Origin: Heterocephalus glaber
Taxonomy: Eukaryota > Chordata > Mammalia > Rodentia > Bathyergidae
Assembly: GCF_000247695.1 (NCBI RefSeq)
Contig: NW_004624783.1
Location: 4,707,508 to 4,771,507, forward strand
Direction: 5' to 3'
Length of the DNA stretch: 64,000 bases
The notes under the pieces are model-generated. The model did no database searches and had not been told where the DNA came from. It saw nothing but the letters and a program-made list of their open reading frames with translations. Made by a program: the position numbers and the translations under genes. This document shows, piece by piece, positions 32,653 to 44,256 of this stretch; the first letter of the stretch is position 1; each line of letters begins with the position of its first letter.

Positions 32653-33040
32653 TGTTATGACTTGGATTTTATGGTCCCTCCAACCCAAGGCCCGCACGAC
32701 AAAGGCTAGGTTCCCCAGCCTGTGAGCTACTGGGAGTTGGTGGAACCTTTAGAAGGCAGGGCCCAGCAGAAGGAGGTTAGGTCATGGGTGTGTGCCCTTG
32801 CAGGCATTACTGGGACCTGGCCCCTTCCTCTCTCTTTTTGCTTCCAAGTCACCATAAGGTGACAAGCCTTGTCCCACCAGGCCCTCCTCGCCATGATGAT
32901 CTGCCTCCCCACAGGCTCTGAGGCAACAGAGCCAATCCAGCATGGACTGCAATCTCTGAAACCGTGAACCCAAATAAGTCTTTCCTCCATTAAGTTGATT
33001 ATCTCAGGCATTTTGTCACAGTGACCAAAAAGCTAACACA
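32653..33040 (+). mobile_element. ORR1-type (ERVL-MaLR) solo LTR
   Basis: Starts 'tgttatgacttggattttat' and ends 'caaaaagctaacaca'. 'gaaggaggttaggtcatggg', 'cttcctctctctttttgctt' and 'ccattaagttgattatctca' are landmarks of rodent ORR1/MaLR LTRs. TG/CA ends are retained. Overlapping open frames on the minus strand are incidental. Confidence 0.82.
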
Positions 33041-34169
33041 CGGGCCGATATGAATGGGCAAAATATTTCCATGATCTTATTCTTCATTTGGTCATGAAAA
33101 TGTGAAGCCTGACTCTGTAAATGTTTCAAGATCAAGATCTGAAAAATCCTCTTTGGATCCAAAATTAGTCACACAAAGAATGAAAACAAATCCAATGGTA
33201 TTGGGAAGAAAAACAGAATTCTATGAACATAAAAATCTCTGCATGCTTTTTAAATATATTCAAAAAATGATAGAAGTGTTGTCATCACCGTGCAAGTGCT
33301 TCACTGGGTCCAGGCAGCAATGTGAGCCCTCTATCGATCATTTCTTAAAATCTCTTTCCACAGTCAAATCGCTTAGCATCACTATTAGCAAAATATTAAA
33401 ATTCACATGATTTCACTCATTTGCACAAGAAAAATTGAAGGAAAAATTGTCAGTGTTTTGAACCTTGGAGTTTTATATATCTGACATACTCCATGCCTAC
33501 ATCAAGGGTCTGTGTACTTGTTTTTGCTTAATGTGGAGAAAGTGGGTGCCTGTTCCTGCTTAGAATGCAGAGCCTGAGAGCCTCCAAAAACCAATTTCTT
33601 CATTCTGAAAGATGAAAAGATTGAGGCCCAGGAAGGGCCATGGCCTGCACAGTTGCAAAACGTGATGCAAGAGGCTGGATTGTCTAAACGCAACCTGAGA
33701 CCTCACTCTGGGTCTCCTGAGCTCTGAGCCAGTTGCACAGAGCCGCCTCCCCAACTTCTCCCAGCAGGAAGTGCTGCACCCAGGCTTCTCAAGGGGCCTG
33801 TAGGCTTCCTCCCTCCCTTCGCCCCACCCTCTGCAGATGGGGTGCACCTTCTCTGAGCCCAGAGGCCAGATAACCCTTCAAACAGCTGGCGCTGAAAGCT
33901 AAACTGCCCAGAGCCCAGGCAGGGAGCCTCCCCTTCTTGGCCATTGGGTTGCTCTTTTCTTGCCCATTAAAAAGACAGATCCCAGCCGGGCAAGGCCCCT
34001 CCATAAGACGCAAACCCACACTGGATACAGCAGAGCACTGGCCTCAGCCTGCGTCTTTGGGGAGATAATGGGGGTTGGGGCACCTATACAGTTTTTCCTC
34101 TGGGCTAATCTAACCTTGTACATTCCATTTAGCCAATGCCAATCCCAAAAGACTTCTTGGGGGGGCGGG
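33041..34169. other. Unannotated noncoding stretch
   Basis: A 102-residue open frame at 33102-33410 (AT-rich, Lys/Ser-rich) has no domain I recognise. The rest is GC-richer with overlapping frames on both strands. No gene is called. Confidence 0.35.
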
Positions 34170-34262
34170 GACAAGTTCTTTCTAAGTCACTATGTTGCTT
34201 AGTCAGGGCTCAAACTTGTGATCCTTCTGCCTCAGCCTCAAAAAGTGCTAGGATTATAAGAG
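34170..34262 (-). mobile_element. Diverged B1 SINE (antisense)
   Basis: 'aagtcactatgttgcttagt' to 'tgatccttctgcctcagcct' and 'agtgctaggattataagag' is an antisense B1 with a lost 5' portion. Confidence 0.7.
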
Positions 34263-35439
34263 CTCTATTTTTTAACCTATACCATGTGACACGGTAGACT
34301 GTGTGCTAAGCCCTATCACATAGTGAGTGGGCACCCAGGTGGTACCTCCTGTGTGACTGTAGTAACCATGACAGGACACCTCATGCCTTACCAAGCCAGC
34401 TGACAGCAAGAGTTGGGAAAGAAAGCCAGGCCCCAGACTCCCAATCTGCTACACTGTTATAACTTACTTCAAAATTCTTCAGCATGGATGGTAATACATA
34501 AAAATATACATCACCGTAACACACATGTAGCCTAGAGGAAGTTATTTAACATTTGAAGCTCCTTAATTGGGAAGACTCACAACAGGGGTGGGTAGTTAAC
34601 ATTTGAAATACTCCCATGAAAACACCACACTTAGGAAGCAGCTGTTTACAACCATTCCAACCAACTTGATTTCTGATCAACACTACAGTTAATTAGTATA
34701 ACGGATGTTGGAAAATATTTTCATGGCAGAAGTGAGCACAGTTCACGATGCATGGGTTCGATAAACATATTTCCAAGGGTGAAGGGATGGAGAAGCCAAG
34801 GAGCCTGGGCTATGACCTCTGGGGCAGCACCCAGCTCTTAGGGTTCCCTGGTGCACACGGAGGGCTGTCATCCGATGCCAGCCATATGGCTAACGGTATT
34901 TTCTGCTCAGGCATTTTTGTATCCACTTGAGTATGCAAAATGCTCTAAAAGAAAGCAAGACAAGAGAGAGACTCTGTCTCAGAATACAAAGGGCTGGGGG
35001 GAAAAAGGGGCAGGTTAGAACTTCATAGAGTTTTCATGAGCCAGTTTCATGATCCTTTTTGTGCCTGTCTGTTAATAAATTTCACTGCATGTAGCAGAAT
35101 TCATCTTATTCTGAGTTATATTTTCACTAGACAATACCTCAGGTATAAAGTTTAGTAGGAGGAAGAAGAGGATGAGAAAGAAGAGAAAGGAAGCCATTTA
35201 TACCCCTTGTCTGGCTCCAAATATTATAAGTGAGAAATATCAAGCCACAGCACCTAAAATAATGAGGGACACAATGGCTCGAGTAAGTTTGCAACAACAT
35301 TTACTGCTCTGTCCTCTAAACCGCCCTGCTCCCCATACCTTACCATGCACTGTCCTCCTTAATGAGCACAATCAGGAAGCAAAAACTAGAACGTGGACTT
35401 TGGGCATCAAGATAGAGTTTCAGAGAAGCAGATGTGAAG
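34263..35439. other. Unannotated noncoding stretch
   Basis: Nothing recognised as a gene. A B1-tail-like scrap ('gagactctgtctcagaatac') occurs near 34968. Confidence 0.35.
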
Positions 35440-35960
35440 TCCCATAATCAAGGTCATAAACTGTCAATTACAAAGGATAGGACAGGAGGAAAGATCAGGT
35501 TTGCAGCAGACTTACCTCAGGGCCTGAGAGTGGTGGTTTAATAGAAGTTTACAAAACCAACAGTGAGGATGCGTGGTAAAACTTATTAAGTATTCGGATG
35601 ACATCTACAGATCAAGGGAAAGAGCTATTTCACAGCATTCTGCCCTGGTCAAACCAAATCTAGAATATGGTGATCAATTCTGGGTCCCATATTTTAAAAG
35701 TCATTTTGACAAATGAGATTATATCCAGAGTGGAGTGACCAGGAGGATAAGATGTCTTAAAATCATTTTTAAAATATCTCAGGAGATTTATACTGGAGAA
35801 GAGATAAGAAAGGGGAGATACACTCAAATATCAAATATTTTGTTGCAAAGAGAACGTTTTCTAGATGAGAGGGTGAAAGATCATCTAAACAGAACAGAGA
35901 ACTCACAGAATTAGAAGTGTCTGGCAATAGAAGGGCCTGGTTATGAGATAATTGTTCCTT
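35440..35960 (+). mobile_element. CR1/L3-clade LINE fossil
   Basis: At 35660-35710 one frame reads LEYGDQFWVPYFK, the conserved C-terminal stretch of CR1/L3 reverse transcriptases (pattern LEY..QFW.P...D). Flanking text 'ccagagtggagtgaccagga' (VQRR-like position) and 'tttatactggagaagagata' continues the match in order. Frameshifts and stops disrupt the rest. CR1/L3 died early in mammal evolution, so this is one of the oldest elements here. Confidence 0.65.
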
Positions 35961-35977
35961 TATGCAATAGGTATTTT

Positions 35978-36110
35978 CACCACCATCATTACCATTACCA
36001 TCATCATCATCATTATCAACACCATCTTCACCATCACCATTACCATCACCACCCATTATCAACACCATCATGACCATTATGATCATTATCACCATCACGA
36101 TAGTGATATT
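35978..36110 (+). repeat. (CAT)n/(CAC)n imperfect trinucleotide array
   Basis: About 130 bp of 'cat', 'cac' and 'att' units ('ccatcatcatcatcattatc'). It gives Asp/Gly/Asn-rich translation on the minus strand, which is not a gene. Confidence 0.92.
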
Positions 36111-36294
36111 AGGACTGAGACAAGTTAACTAATTCACACCATGTCATATGATGATTTATTAAAAAGACACTCCAACAATAGAATTCTATTATTTTCAATT
36201 ATTCAAGAAGCTCTCTCTTTTCTCCTTTCTTTGCATGAAAGTGAATCAAGGCTCCACCCCCACAGCCTCCCTTTGTTGCTTCTCCACTGTAGCA

Positions 36295-36415
36295 AGGTAA
36301 GATCTTTGGCTCTGATGTTGGACAAATTCTTTAGGGTACAATCCCTACGTTCTATTACGTACTAGTCATGTGAACAAGAGTAAGAGTCTTAGCCTCTCCA
36401 ACCATTAGCTTCTTG
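36295..36415 (+). mobile_element. MIR SINE
   Basis: 'aagatctttggctctgatgt', 'caatccctacgttctattac' and 'gtgaacaagagtaagagtct' follow the sense MIR 5'-to-core order. Confidence 0.55.
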
Positions 36416-36660
36416 TATTAGTCAGCTTTTTGTCACTGGGACACGCAGACTTAAAGGAGGAGAGGTCAATCTGACTCAAGGCTTCAGGGGATGCAGTCTT
36501 GTATGGCTGACTCCAAGACAGGAACATCATGGCAGAGGGGGTTGCAAGATGTGGTCCCTGGCCACACCGATCCAGCTGCAAAGCCTTCTTCTTCCAGAAA
36601 GCCCACTTGAACAAATGACTAAGGGTCCAAAAAACTTTGCAAAGGGAATATAGGATCATT
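36416..36660 (-). mobile_element. ERVL-MaLR-type LTR fragment (antisense)
   Basis: 'tattagtcagctttttgtca' to 'ggaacatcatggcagagggg' is the antisense start of an ORR1/MLT1-type LTR, like the one at 1900. The far end is missing or eroded. Confidence 0.6.
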
Positions 36661-36778
36661 AGCCCTAAAGGAAACAAATTTCTGCTTCAGATAGTCTGCC
36701 TCCAGTACTCGACTGTAAAACTGCGTGAAAATACCTACAGCAAAAGCCTCCTCTCTCAAGATTTTCCTTCTCCCAATT

Positions 36779-36822
36779 TAAAAAAAAAAAAATATATATA
36801 TATATATATCGATATATATCAC
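36779..36822. repeat. A-run and (TA)n
   Basis: A 13-base A-run followed by alternating 'tata' with one 'cg' interruption. Confidence 0.9.
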
Positions 36823-36899
36823 ACGCTCACAGACTCTCACTGTGCTGCATAATCCCTAGATTCAGAAATTCCAGGACACCAAATGAAAGAGCAATTTGG

Positions 36900-36985
36900 C
36901 AGTAGTGGGGGACTTGGCGCTGGGAAGCAAACCCAGGGCCTTGCACATGCTAGGCAAGCACGCTGCTTTTGGACCACTGGTTTCT
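36900..36985 (-). mobile_element. Old ID SINE (antisense)
   Basis: 'ggcgctgggaagcaaaccca' to 'gcacatgctaggcaagcacg' is an antisense ID of the older 'gcttgcctagcatg' type; its 5' end is diverged. Confidence 0.7.
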
Positions 36986-37086
36986 ATGGAGACAAAATAA
37001 AATAATTCCATTTTCTTTTTTCAAATTATGTGGTTTTTCAAGTCTTTGCTTTCCACAAAATTGGAGGAGCACCTAATCAGGTTTGG

Positions 37087-37184
37087 GGTTTGTTTGTTTG
37101 TTTGTTTCAGTACTGGGAATTGAACTCAGGACCTTGAACATGTGAGGCAGGCACGGCGGCACTGAGCTAAATCCCTGGCCCCAG
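37087..37184 (-). mobile_element. ID SINE (antisense)
   Basis: A (TTTG)n tail, 'cagtactgggaattgaactc' and 'cggcactgagctaaatccct' give a complete antisense ID of the first subfamily. Confidence 0.9.
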
Positions 37185-37886
37185 CCAGGTTCTTAACTGA
37201 TACTGTAGGTTGCTAAAGATAATGTATCATAATAGATTGTGATGTGACTTGGGCCTAGAAAGTTAAGGAATTGAACTGGTAGAACAAAACTCCTTCCTCG
37301 TACCTTCTTATTTATGTGAAAAAAAAATTGTTCAAGGCTCACATCTATAAAAATAAAAAATAAGAGCAGAATGCATGCTGAATCCTGTCTCACTCCAGCA
37401 ATAAGCAATATTTGCCTGTGGGTACTTGACCTACAGCGTCGGTTCCATTCATGCCCTGAAAAGATGCATTTCACTTTTTAAATTATTTATCAAAATGTAT
37501 ATTTGTTATTTTGATCAATAACATATTAATAATTGCAAAAATAATTCAATCCAGAAGAAATGTGTTCAACATTTAGGGATTTATGATCACAGGAAATGAA
37601 ATTTAATTTCATAAACATGTTTGTATTGCCACGAAGTATGAAAGGATAATCGATAAAACACTTTTAAAGGCAAAATATTACATCAGGAAAAATTACTCAG
37701 GAGGCGGTGGTACAGAAAAATGAGTTCAAAGAAAAACAATGTCAAGTTTTAAACTTTTAATGAAGTCGTATGTGCATTTTTAATGAATGGTGGTGGCTAT
37801 GAAATCACTAAGGTATTTAGATTACCTTGAATACACTTTCAAAAGTGATATAGCCATTTTATTTTTAAATAAAAATATTTTGAATA
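37185..37886. other. AT-rich noncoding stretch
   Basis: No gene or repeat recognised. Could contain an old DNA transposon or decayed LINE. Confidence 0.35.
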
Positions 37887-38274
37887 TGGTGGTGTGGAGA
37901 GCGGTGTTAGCCATAGAGGCTCCATTTTGAATCTTACCCTCCATTGTATAGAGCAAGGAGACTATGTTACGAGGAACTGCATCCTTGCCAAATTAGATGT
38001 TTACCTTCAGAAATTGTCCTGGAACATGATGAACGTTTTGTAAACCCGAGAAACAAGAAAGCCCATGAGGGTGGGGAATTTCCAAAGAACTAGAGAACAA
38101 GGAAGCAGGTGTCTTTGGATAAGGGTCATGATTAATAACAAAACTCACCTGTAAAAAAGAGAGGCGGAGAATAAAAAAGCGTGGCGGCAGTCTCTCTGGG
38201 AGCCCTCCCGACTCTATCTCTACGTCTTTCTCTTTCTTCATCCTCACTCCCCCATTCAGGTGCTGTTCGACAAG
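37887..38274 (+). mobile_element. Putative solo LTR
   Basis: 'tggtggtgtggagagcggtg' with a C/T-rich end, 'gagaataaaaaagcgtggcg' as a poly(A)-signal region, and a CA at 38274 give LTR-like architecture of about 390 bp. The short R/U5-like end after the AATAAA is typical. Family is unknown and the ends are provisional. Confidence 0.4.
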
Positions 38275-38519
38275 TGACTCCGTCATGGTGGAAATTATCT
38301 TCTGCAGTTATTCCAATTTATTTTTTAAATGCTAAAAGACACATTGTTTTTCAAAATTCTTTTAAGCAAAAGAAAGTCAACTGAGATCGATGATTCCCAT
38401 CTCTTTCAAAGAGACTATCTACAAATCAGTACAATCAATTCTGCTGCTCTCTTTCTTCCCCTTGCTTTTATGCAGGAAGCATAATACATATTCAGTTAAA
38501 AAAAAAAAAGTCTTGGAGA
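38275..38519. other. Unannotated noncoding stretch
   Basis: No recognised feature apart from a 12-base A-run at about 38499-38510. Confidence 0.35.
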
Positions 38520-39354
38520 CTTTCAATTCCAGCAAGATGGGGACGAAAGTAACCTAAAAATGCCTGGAAGTATGTACTAGAAAAATACAGTGAAAAATAA
38601 TTAAAGATACAGCTAGCTAAGCTCACAGGAAAAAGTAAGAGGGAATTCCCGGGTCCACGAGCCAAGTAGGAAAGGAAAACCCAGACTGCAGGCTTCTCCA
38701 GTTAATCCAAGGCAGTTAATCTGTCTCAGCTAAATCTGAGCTGTTAATCAGTACCCAAGAGCTTCCTCCATCCAGTGTAGGAGATGAAACTCTGTAAGAA
38801 GAATAGTTAGCACTAAAATCTCAAAGACTGGATTTAGACAACAGGATGAATTGGGGGGGAAAGAATCACTCACTAAAACAAGGAGACTACAGGGAGACTT
38901 ATCTGCCCTTCTTGGTTTATCAGAGAAGTCTCCACTAAGAATTCCAGACACTGTATCTATGACTCACAAGACTGGGGGTTGGAATTACACTACCTGAAGA
39001 TCTCAAAACCTCAAATAGAAAAACAAACATAAGATTGGTTCTACCATAAGGAGGGAGAGGAAGAGTAGAAGGCCAGGAAGAAGCAAGTGCAAAACGAGCC
39101 TGAGGAACATGAGCATAAGGCCAGGCAAAGCCCTGCTGAAGATAGGGAGATCACCATCCAAAATTACAGCTCAACATTAGAAGGAACTATCCACCATGTG
39201 CAAAAGTCAGCAGACAAGATGAACAGAGACATTAGAAGCCCCAAAATTTGAGATACAGAAATAAATGTTAACAATTAGAAAATACTGATATTTAAAATAG
39301 GCACAAAATGAATGAAAGTGTAAGGACAACACATACCATGAAAGAGGCCTAAGC
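38520..39354 (+). mobile_element. Possible old L1 5'-region DNA
   Basis: 'aattccagcaagatggggac' resembles the L1 5'-UTR 'agcaagatggc' block. The A/G-rich sequence that follows fits an L1 5' UTR. No ORF1 frame is open. Tentative. Confidence 0.3.
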
Positions 39355-39645
39355 TGTCCAGACAAAGATTCCAGAGAAACCTCAAGCCCCAGTACTGGCA
39401 AGTACCAATCTGCTGCCTTCTGTCCCGAAACTGTTTGGGCCCGCAGTCAGATCAGACCCCGGCCAGTCCAGGGAGTAGCAAGCCAGGGCACTGCATGCTA
39501 TCTGTGCCATCTCTGCACCATGGTCCATCCAAGGCAGACTCAAACCCAGAGAGCATCCTCAGCCTGCCGGTGGCAGCAAACCTGGTTCAGCCGAGTGGCC
39601 CTGCCCCAGTCCCTTCCAAGAGCTTCCTCAGTCATCTGTAGAGTC
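39355..39645 (+). pseudogene. Possible decayed coding remnant, unidentified
   Basis: From 39360 one frame reads TKIPEKPQAPVLASTNLLPS and onward for about 35 residues to a stop near 39478. The next frame (from 39435) then runs Pro/Ser-rich to FLSHL and a stop at 39641. The two frames together look like one Pro/Ser-rich protein tail broken by a frameshift. I cannot name a parent gene. A chance open stretch in GC-rich DNA is the alternative. Confidence 0.25.
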
Positions 39646-39834
39646 CATAAGAAAATCACTTGTGCTGTTTTGCCTTGTTTTTAACAGTAATCTTGGGGCA
39701 CGGCTCATTTTCAGCTGGGAGCACCATGGTTCTAACCAACAAGATGCAGAGGCTAACAAAACTTGTGTCCTAGCAGTTTGCAGAAAAAGGTGATAGACTC
39801 ACTGGATGGTCAGACAGGAAGGGGCCTGGGGGAC

Positions 39835-39965
39835 CATCCTAAGCCTGTGCTCCCCCTGAGAGGAAACAGAGCCCCCGAAAGGTTGAAGTAACTTGGACCA
39901 GGCTCTGCCCCCAGTTTGTGGTGGAGATGAGTCTAAGTCTGCACAATAGAGGTGCTGAGAGCAAA
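39835..39965 (-). mobile_element. MIR SINE (antisense)
   Basis: 'gagaggaaacagagcccccg' then 'aaaggttgaagtaacttgga' and 'tttgtggtggagatgagtct' follow the antisense MIR core. Confidence 0.6.
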
Positions 39966-40929
39966 GTTGTGCGAATGTCCCAGCTCTCCCTCTCTGCTTC
40001 CTCCCTTTGGTGGAGGCCTTCATCCTCCATTGGTGCAGCCATCTCCGTGGCCACTGGGGTGGGACGGGCAGAAGCCAAGAGGATTTCCTTGTTATTGGTA
40101 CAGTTGCCTTACATCACAGCAGACTCACATGAGAATTTTATTTCTGTGCATTTTTCAAATATACTATCTTGAGGGAGAAAGTTGATACATTTTGTTGATA
40201 AGACGTTGCTACATGTTGCATTCTAATAAAAGGATTAATCTCTAATGGTGAAACTTCAAGCAAGTAGAAAGAGACAAGAGAAAGATCTGAGAACGCTCCT
40301 TCATACAGCTCACACTTAGGCCACTGCATCTAGCTTCTCTATGAGCTAGCTCTAGTGAAAAAACCCAAAAGGGAGGGCTGGAAAGGAAAGAAAGGGGACA
40401 AATCTGTCTTGGAGGAGACAAGCCACCTGGGCTCCCTGTAGCAATCCCACAAAGGAGCTGGAAAAGAACAAGGCTAATTTAGGCTCCGAACGTGACTTGG
40501 AGCCACCAAGAACAGCTGTTCCACTACCAGGTCCCTCCTCCTCTCCTGCCCTGCCTATCGTTCACTCCCCTGGGACCCTTCAAAACCACATCTGCCTGCA
40601 CTGCAGGACCTGCTGGCTCCTACGTACGGGAGCAGCTCTCTGCCCTGGGTGACAGTTCTGTGTGGACTCAGTAATCACACATTTAAACACACGCCAGTAT
40701 TGCAAGCAAATGCTAAGGCTGATCCCTGGGGACACTGGGGCCAGGAAGGGTGGCCTTCCCACCTGAGGAAGCAGAGGCAGGCCCAGCTGTGTGTCAATGA
40801 CCTAGCAACTCCAGAGTGATCTGTCTTGAACACATACATCAGCTGGCCCCAAATCAAATACAAAGGGCATTGATGCACGGCTGAATGACAGAGTCCCCCA
40901 GCAATACTAGATGCAGCTATTTGGTTTGG
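39966..40929. other. Unannotated noncoding stretch
   Basis: Nothing recognised. Overlapping short frames on both strands are not supported as genes. Confidence 0.4.
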
Positions 40930-41155
40930 AGTCTAGGCACAGGCGCCAGACAGACCTGTGTCCTAGCTCTGCCACTTCCTGTGCTGTTACTGCCAGTAAA
41001 TTACTCAGCCCCTCCAAACCCAAGTTTTTCACCTACAAAACACAATAACAACAGGGAACCCAAAGGGTTCCTGTGAGGAGTAAATGAGAAAGTGTGCATA
41101 AAATACCCAATTCAGTATCTACAGGCAGTAGGTATCTGATAAGTGTTATTTCCTT
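40930..41155 (+). mobile_element. MIR SINE, nearly full length
   Basis: 'cagacctgtgtcctagctct', 'gccacttcctgtgctgttac', 'gtttttcacctacaaaacac', 'gttcctgtgaggagtaaatg' and 'agtaggtatctgataagtgt' give the MIR 5'-core-3' order over about 225 bp. This is the best-preserved MIR in the window. Confidence 0.82.
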
Positions 41156-42194
41156 TCCCTTTTCTTCTTCCCCATGGGCCAGAGAGCAGTACAGATTTAA
41201 ATAATGAAATCTGGTGCTACACAGAACAGTTACACGCAGAGAGGAATCCTTGGAGACCCACAGGAGAGCTGGACCACATGAGCCAAAGAAGGAGCAGCAG
41301 CAGGGCTGGATGAAACCTTAGCTCATTCATCAGTGCAGTGCATGGTCATCTTGGAGTCCCAGGAACCCCAGTTCCCCTTCTTCTCAATCCTTTGTTCTAC
41401 TTAGCTGTATCTATCTGCAAACTGAGCTACCCAGGTATCAAGGTCAACACCAGCCATGTAAGAAGCTCCTCTCCCAGAGAGCAATTGATTTTGTCTTGCA
41501 AGGATGCCCTTGCTTTTGACTAAGTCCTTGCCTGGTCCTGACCCCTTGGTTGCACAGATGCTCAGTCTGGTGCCGACTCTTCTTTGCTCTCCAGGCTCCA
41601 AGTACGAGTCTAGGCAGCTGCCTCAGCCGATCTGACTGAGCCCGCTTGACTGGCCCTCTCTCATGTCTCTGTGTCTCCCTGACCTCTCAGTTTGACTTCA
41701 GACCTTCCTGGCTGCAGGTCTTCATCCTGTCTACCCAGATCCTCTCTCCTATTTCTTCCTACACAGTCTATCCAATTCCTGTCTGAGTCCTGAAATAACA
41801 AACGTCTACTCATAGACTAATGCGAACCCAACCACGACTACTGCAGGGCAGAAGTTGAAGGGAATGACCAAGACAAAGCTCTGAGGTCTCTCCTGTAAGG
41901 AACAGTGTGGGTTGAAACAATGACCCCCGAGGGTGACCTGGCACTAGCTAGTAAAGCCAGAGATGTGCACACCCTGTCATGCAGAAGATCCATTTGTATC
42001 TGCCAGGGTAGCCTAGGACAGCTACACTGTAGTTAAGAACAACTAAATATTAGGAGCTTGAGACAACCTAGTTTCATTTCTCCCTCCTGCTGCTTGTCCC
42101 AGTGTGCCTGGGGTGTCTGTTTCACATTGTCCTCACTCCCAGAGCCTTCTTCTCTGCAACTTTGGCAGTTGCCACAGTAGGGAGAGGAAAGGGC
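41156..42194. other. Unannotated noncoding stretch
   Basis: No gene or clear repeat. Open frames below 70 residues only. Confidence 0.4.
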
Positions 42195-42307
42195 AAGATA
42201 CTCACAGGCAGGGCCAGTGATTTAGCTCAGTGGTTTTGCTACCTGCTGTGCAAGCGCAAGGACCCGAGTTCAATCCCTGGTACCAAAAAAAAAAGATACT
42301 CACAGGC
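42195..42307 (+). mobile_element. Young ID SINE with perfect 15-bp target duplication
   Basis: 'aagatactcacaggc' at 42195-42209 and 42293-42307 flanks an ID of the 'cctgctgcgcaagcg' subfamily with an intact A box and an A-tail of about 10 bases. Insertion into unique sequence makes it a good presence/absence marker. Confidence 0.95.
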
Positions 42308-43564
42308 CCCTGGAGGCTCCTTGAGTTATTGGCTAAGGCAAGTGCATGGAAGCTTTTGTCTTCAAGGAGAAGGGAAGCATCCCAGGCGCTTATTATGGTT
42401 GTCCAGATAGAAGCTGACTGGTACTGGGGAGACCACTCCTTCACCCAGCCAACGGACAGCACCCAACCTCTGTCACCTAAACTAATACTTGAGGAGACGT
42501 AACATTACATAAACCTCAAGGCCCTGAGACAAATCTGTAAAGCCACCACTCCAAATCCAGATTTCCCAGCACCAAGCATACTGTGTCTTCTCCTCTAATA
42601 AAGCCACACTTTGTGCTTTCCCTACAAATGGGGAGGTTGGCAGTGTGAAGCATCTTCCACCGGGATGACTCCCACCTCCTGACACGGCCCTGCATGGCCC
42701 TGCCTGCCTCTTCGAGAGATGATGGGGAAAGAGGGATTGTGTGCATCTCTGCCTTGCTGAGCCTGCTTTTGTGAGTTTTCTCTTCTTTTAATAGCATCTT
42801 TTTTTACCCATGTCTTATGACATTGTGAAATACACTCAACCCTTTGCATGACCAATGTCAGTTGAGGGACCCCTCACACACAGCTCAGAAGAGGACAATC
42901 AGAATCAGGACTGCTGGCAAACAGCAGTAATGACCTCCATGGTCGATCCTTATCCAAACCCAGTATTTAACTTATTCTCACTTCTATGTGCAAAATATAC
43001 TCCTTTTGCCTCCAAGGGAGACAACCTGAAAGCCCCAAGCCAGCACAGCATCAAACGCAAAGCCCAAGATACCCAGTTTTTCACAGTACCGTAATTTATA
43101 TGAAATAATGGGTAGCTACTGCTACATGTCCTTGGGGTGCCCCCTCATCAGGACACCAAAAAGACAAGTTATCACCTCTAACAAATCAGCATTTTGTAAG
43201 GAACTCTAGGGCATGAAAACAGCCACAAACACTCCCATTCAGAAAAGAAAAGAATGGTTACAGCAGGCACAAATCCTCAGCAATTCTGTGATCACAGAGT
43301 GTTCTTCCCCAGAGATTAGATTCTCATTCCACCTGGCCCACCCTTATCCTTCAAGAGATTTCCCTTTTCCATTATTGTCCAAAGCCTAATTGGACAGTGA
43401 AGAATGTGGCCTCCTTGTGGGCCCAGTGTCTCTCTAAGCAAGAATTGTTTTAATACTCAATCAAAATCTAGATCAGGCAGGGGTTCTTCTGGCAATGTAA
43501 TTATCTCCCAGCCATCAATTCTGACCATTTGATGCCAGGAAACACCAAACATCAAAGCTCCTTT
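42308..43564. other. Unannotated noncoding stretch
   Basis: No gene recognised; minus-strand open frames at 42482-42855 overlap each other in different frames without a domain. Confidence 0.4.
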
Positions 43565-43668
43565 AAAAATAAATCTCCTAAATAAGATGGCTCATGCCCA
43601 TGTACCAACTATCCACAATGAATATATTCATGATGTACCGCAACAATGAAAAATAAAAAATAAATCTC
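43565..43668 (+). mobile_element. Very short retroposed insert, probable L1 3' tip
   Basis: 'aaaaataaatctc' at 43565-43577 and 43656-43668 is a perfect 13-bp target duplication. The 78 bp between end in 'catgatgtaccgcaacaatg' and 'aaaaata', which looks like the extreme 3' end of an L1 that differs from the 'aggtacaa' type terminus at 8540 and 12450. Confidence 0.6.
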
Positions 43669-44125
43669 TCATTCACTATGTCTCCTTTTTTGCGGCTACC
43701 CGACTCTAGATAAAATTGAAGATATTTTGGCCCACCCCCTAGTCTTTCTTCCCCATTCATTTTTGTCTAGCTGATACAGTCTGAACCTTTATCAGAAGAT
43801 GCCTTAATACTGTAAATCCAGAGATCCTTTAAATGGACGTAAATCCACAGCCTAGATGTAATACTTGCTTACAAACAGTTTTAATCATTCTCTCTAAACC
43901 TTTCTCAGTTTTATCTTTTTGCTTTTTTGAGATGAGAAGCCTTTGCTTATTCTAGCCATAAAAAAATTACACATTGGTCAATTCTTTCCTAAATGCATCT
44001 TTCTTTAAATAGCTTGCCAACTGTCCAGAGTAACTAACTTCCACAACCAACAACCCACTTTCCAGCGTCTTTCTCTACACCCATAAATTCATTAGGTAAA
44101 CTAATTCTTACCAGTGTAGTTTTAC
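43669..44125. other. AT-rich noncoding stretch
   Basis: No recognised feature. Confidence 0.4.
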
Positions 44126-44256
44126 AAAATGATTCTCTATCATTTTCTTTCTTTTCTTTTCTTTTTTTTACCGGGGATCGAACTCAGGACCTTGCGCTTG
44201 CCAGGCAGGCGCAGTGCCACTGAGCTAAATCCCCAGCCCTCTAAAATGATTCTCTA
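44126..44256 (-). mobile_element. Young ID SINE (antisense) with perfect 14-bp target duplication
   Basis: 'aaaatgattctcta' at 44126-44139 and 44243-44256 flanks a (CTTTT)n tail and an antisense ID ('accggggatcgaactcagga' to 'ccactgagctaaatcccca') very close to the first-subfamily consensus. Confidence 0.95.
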
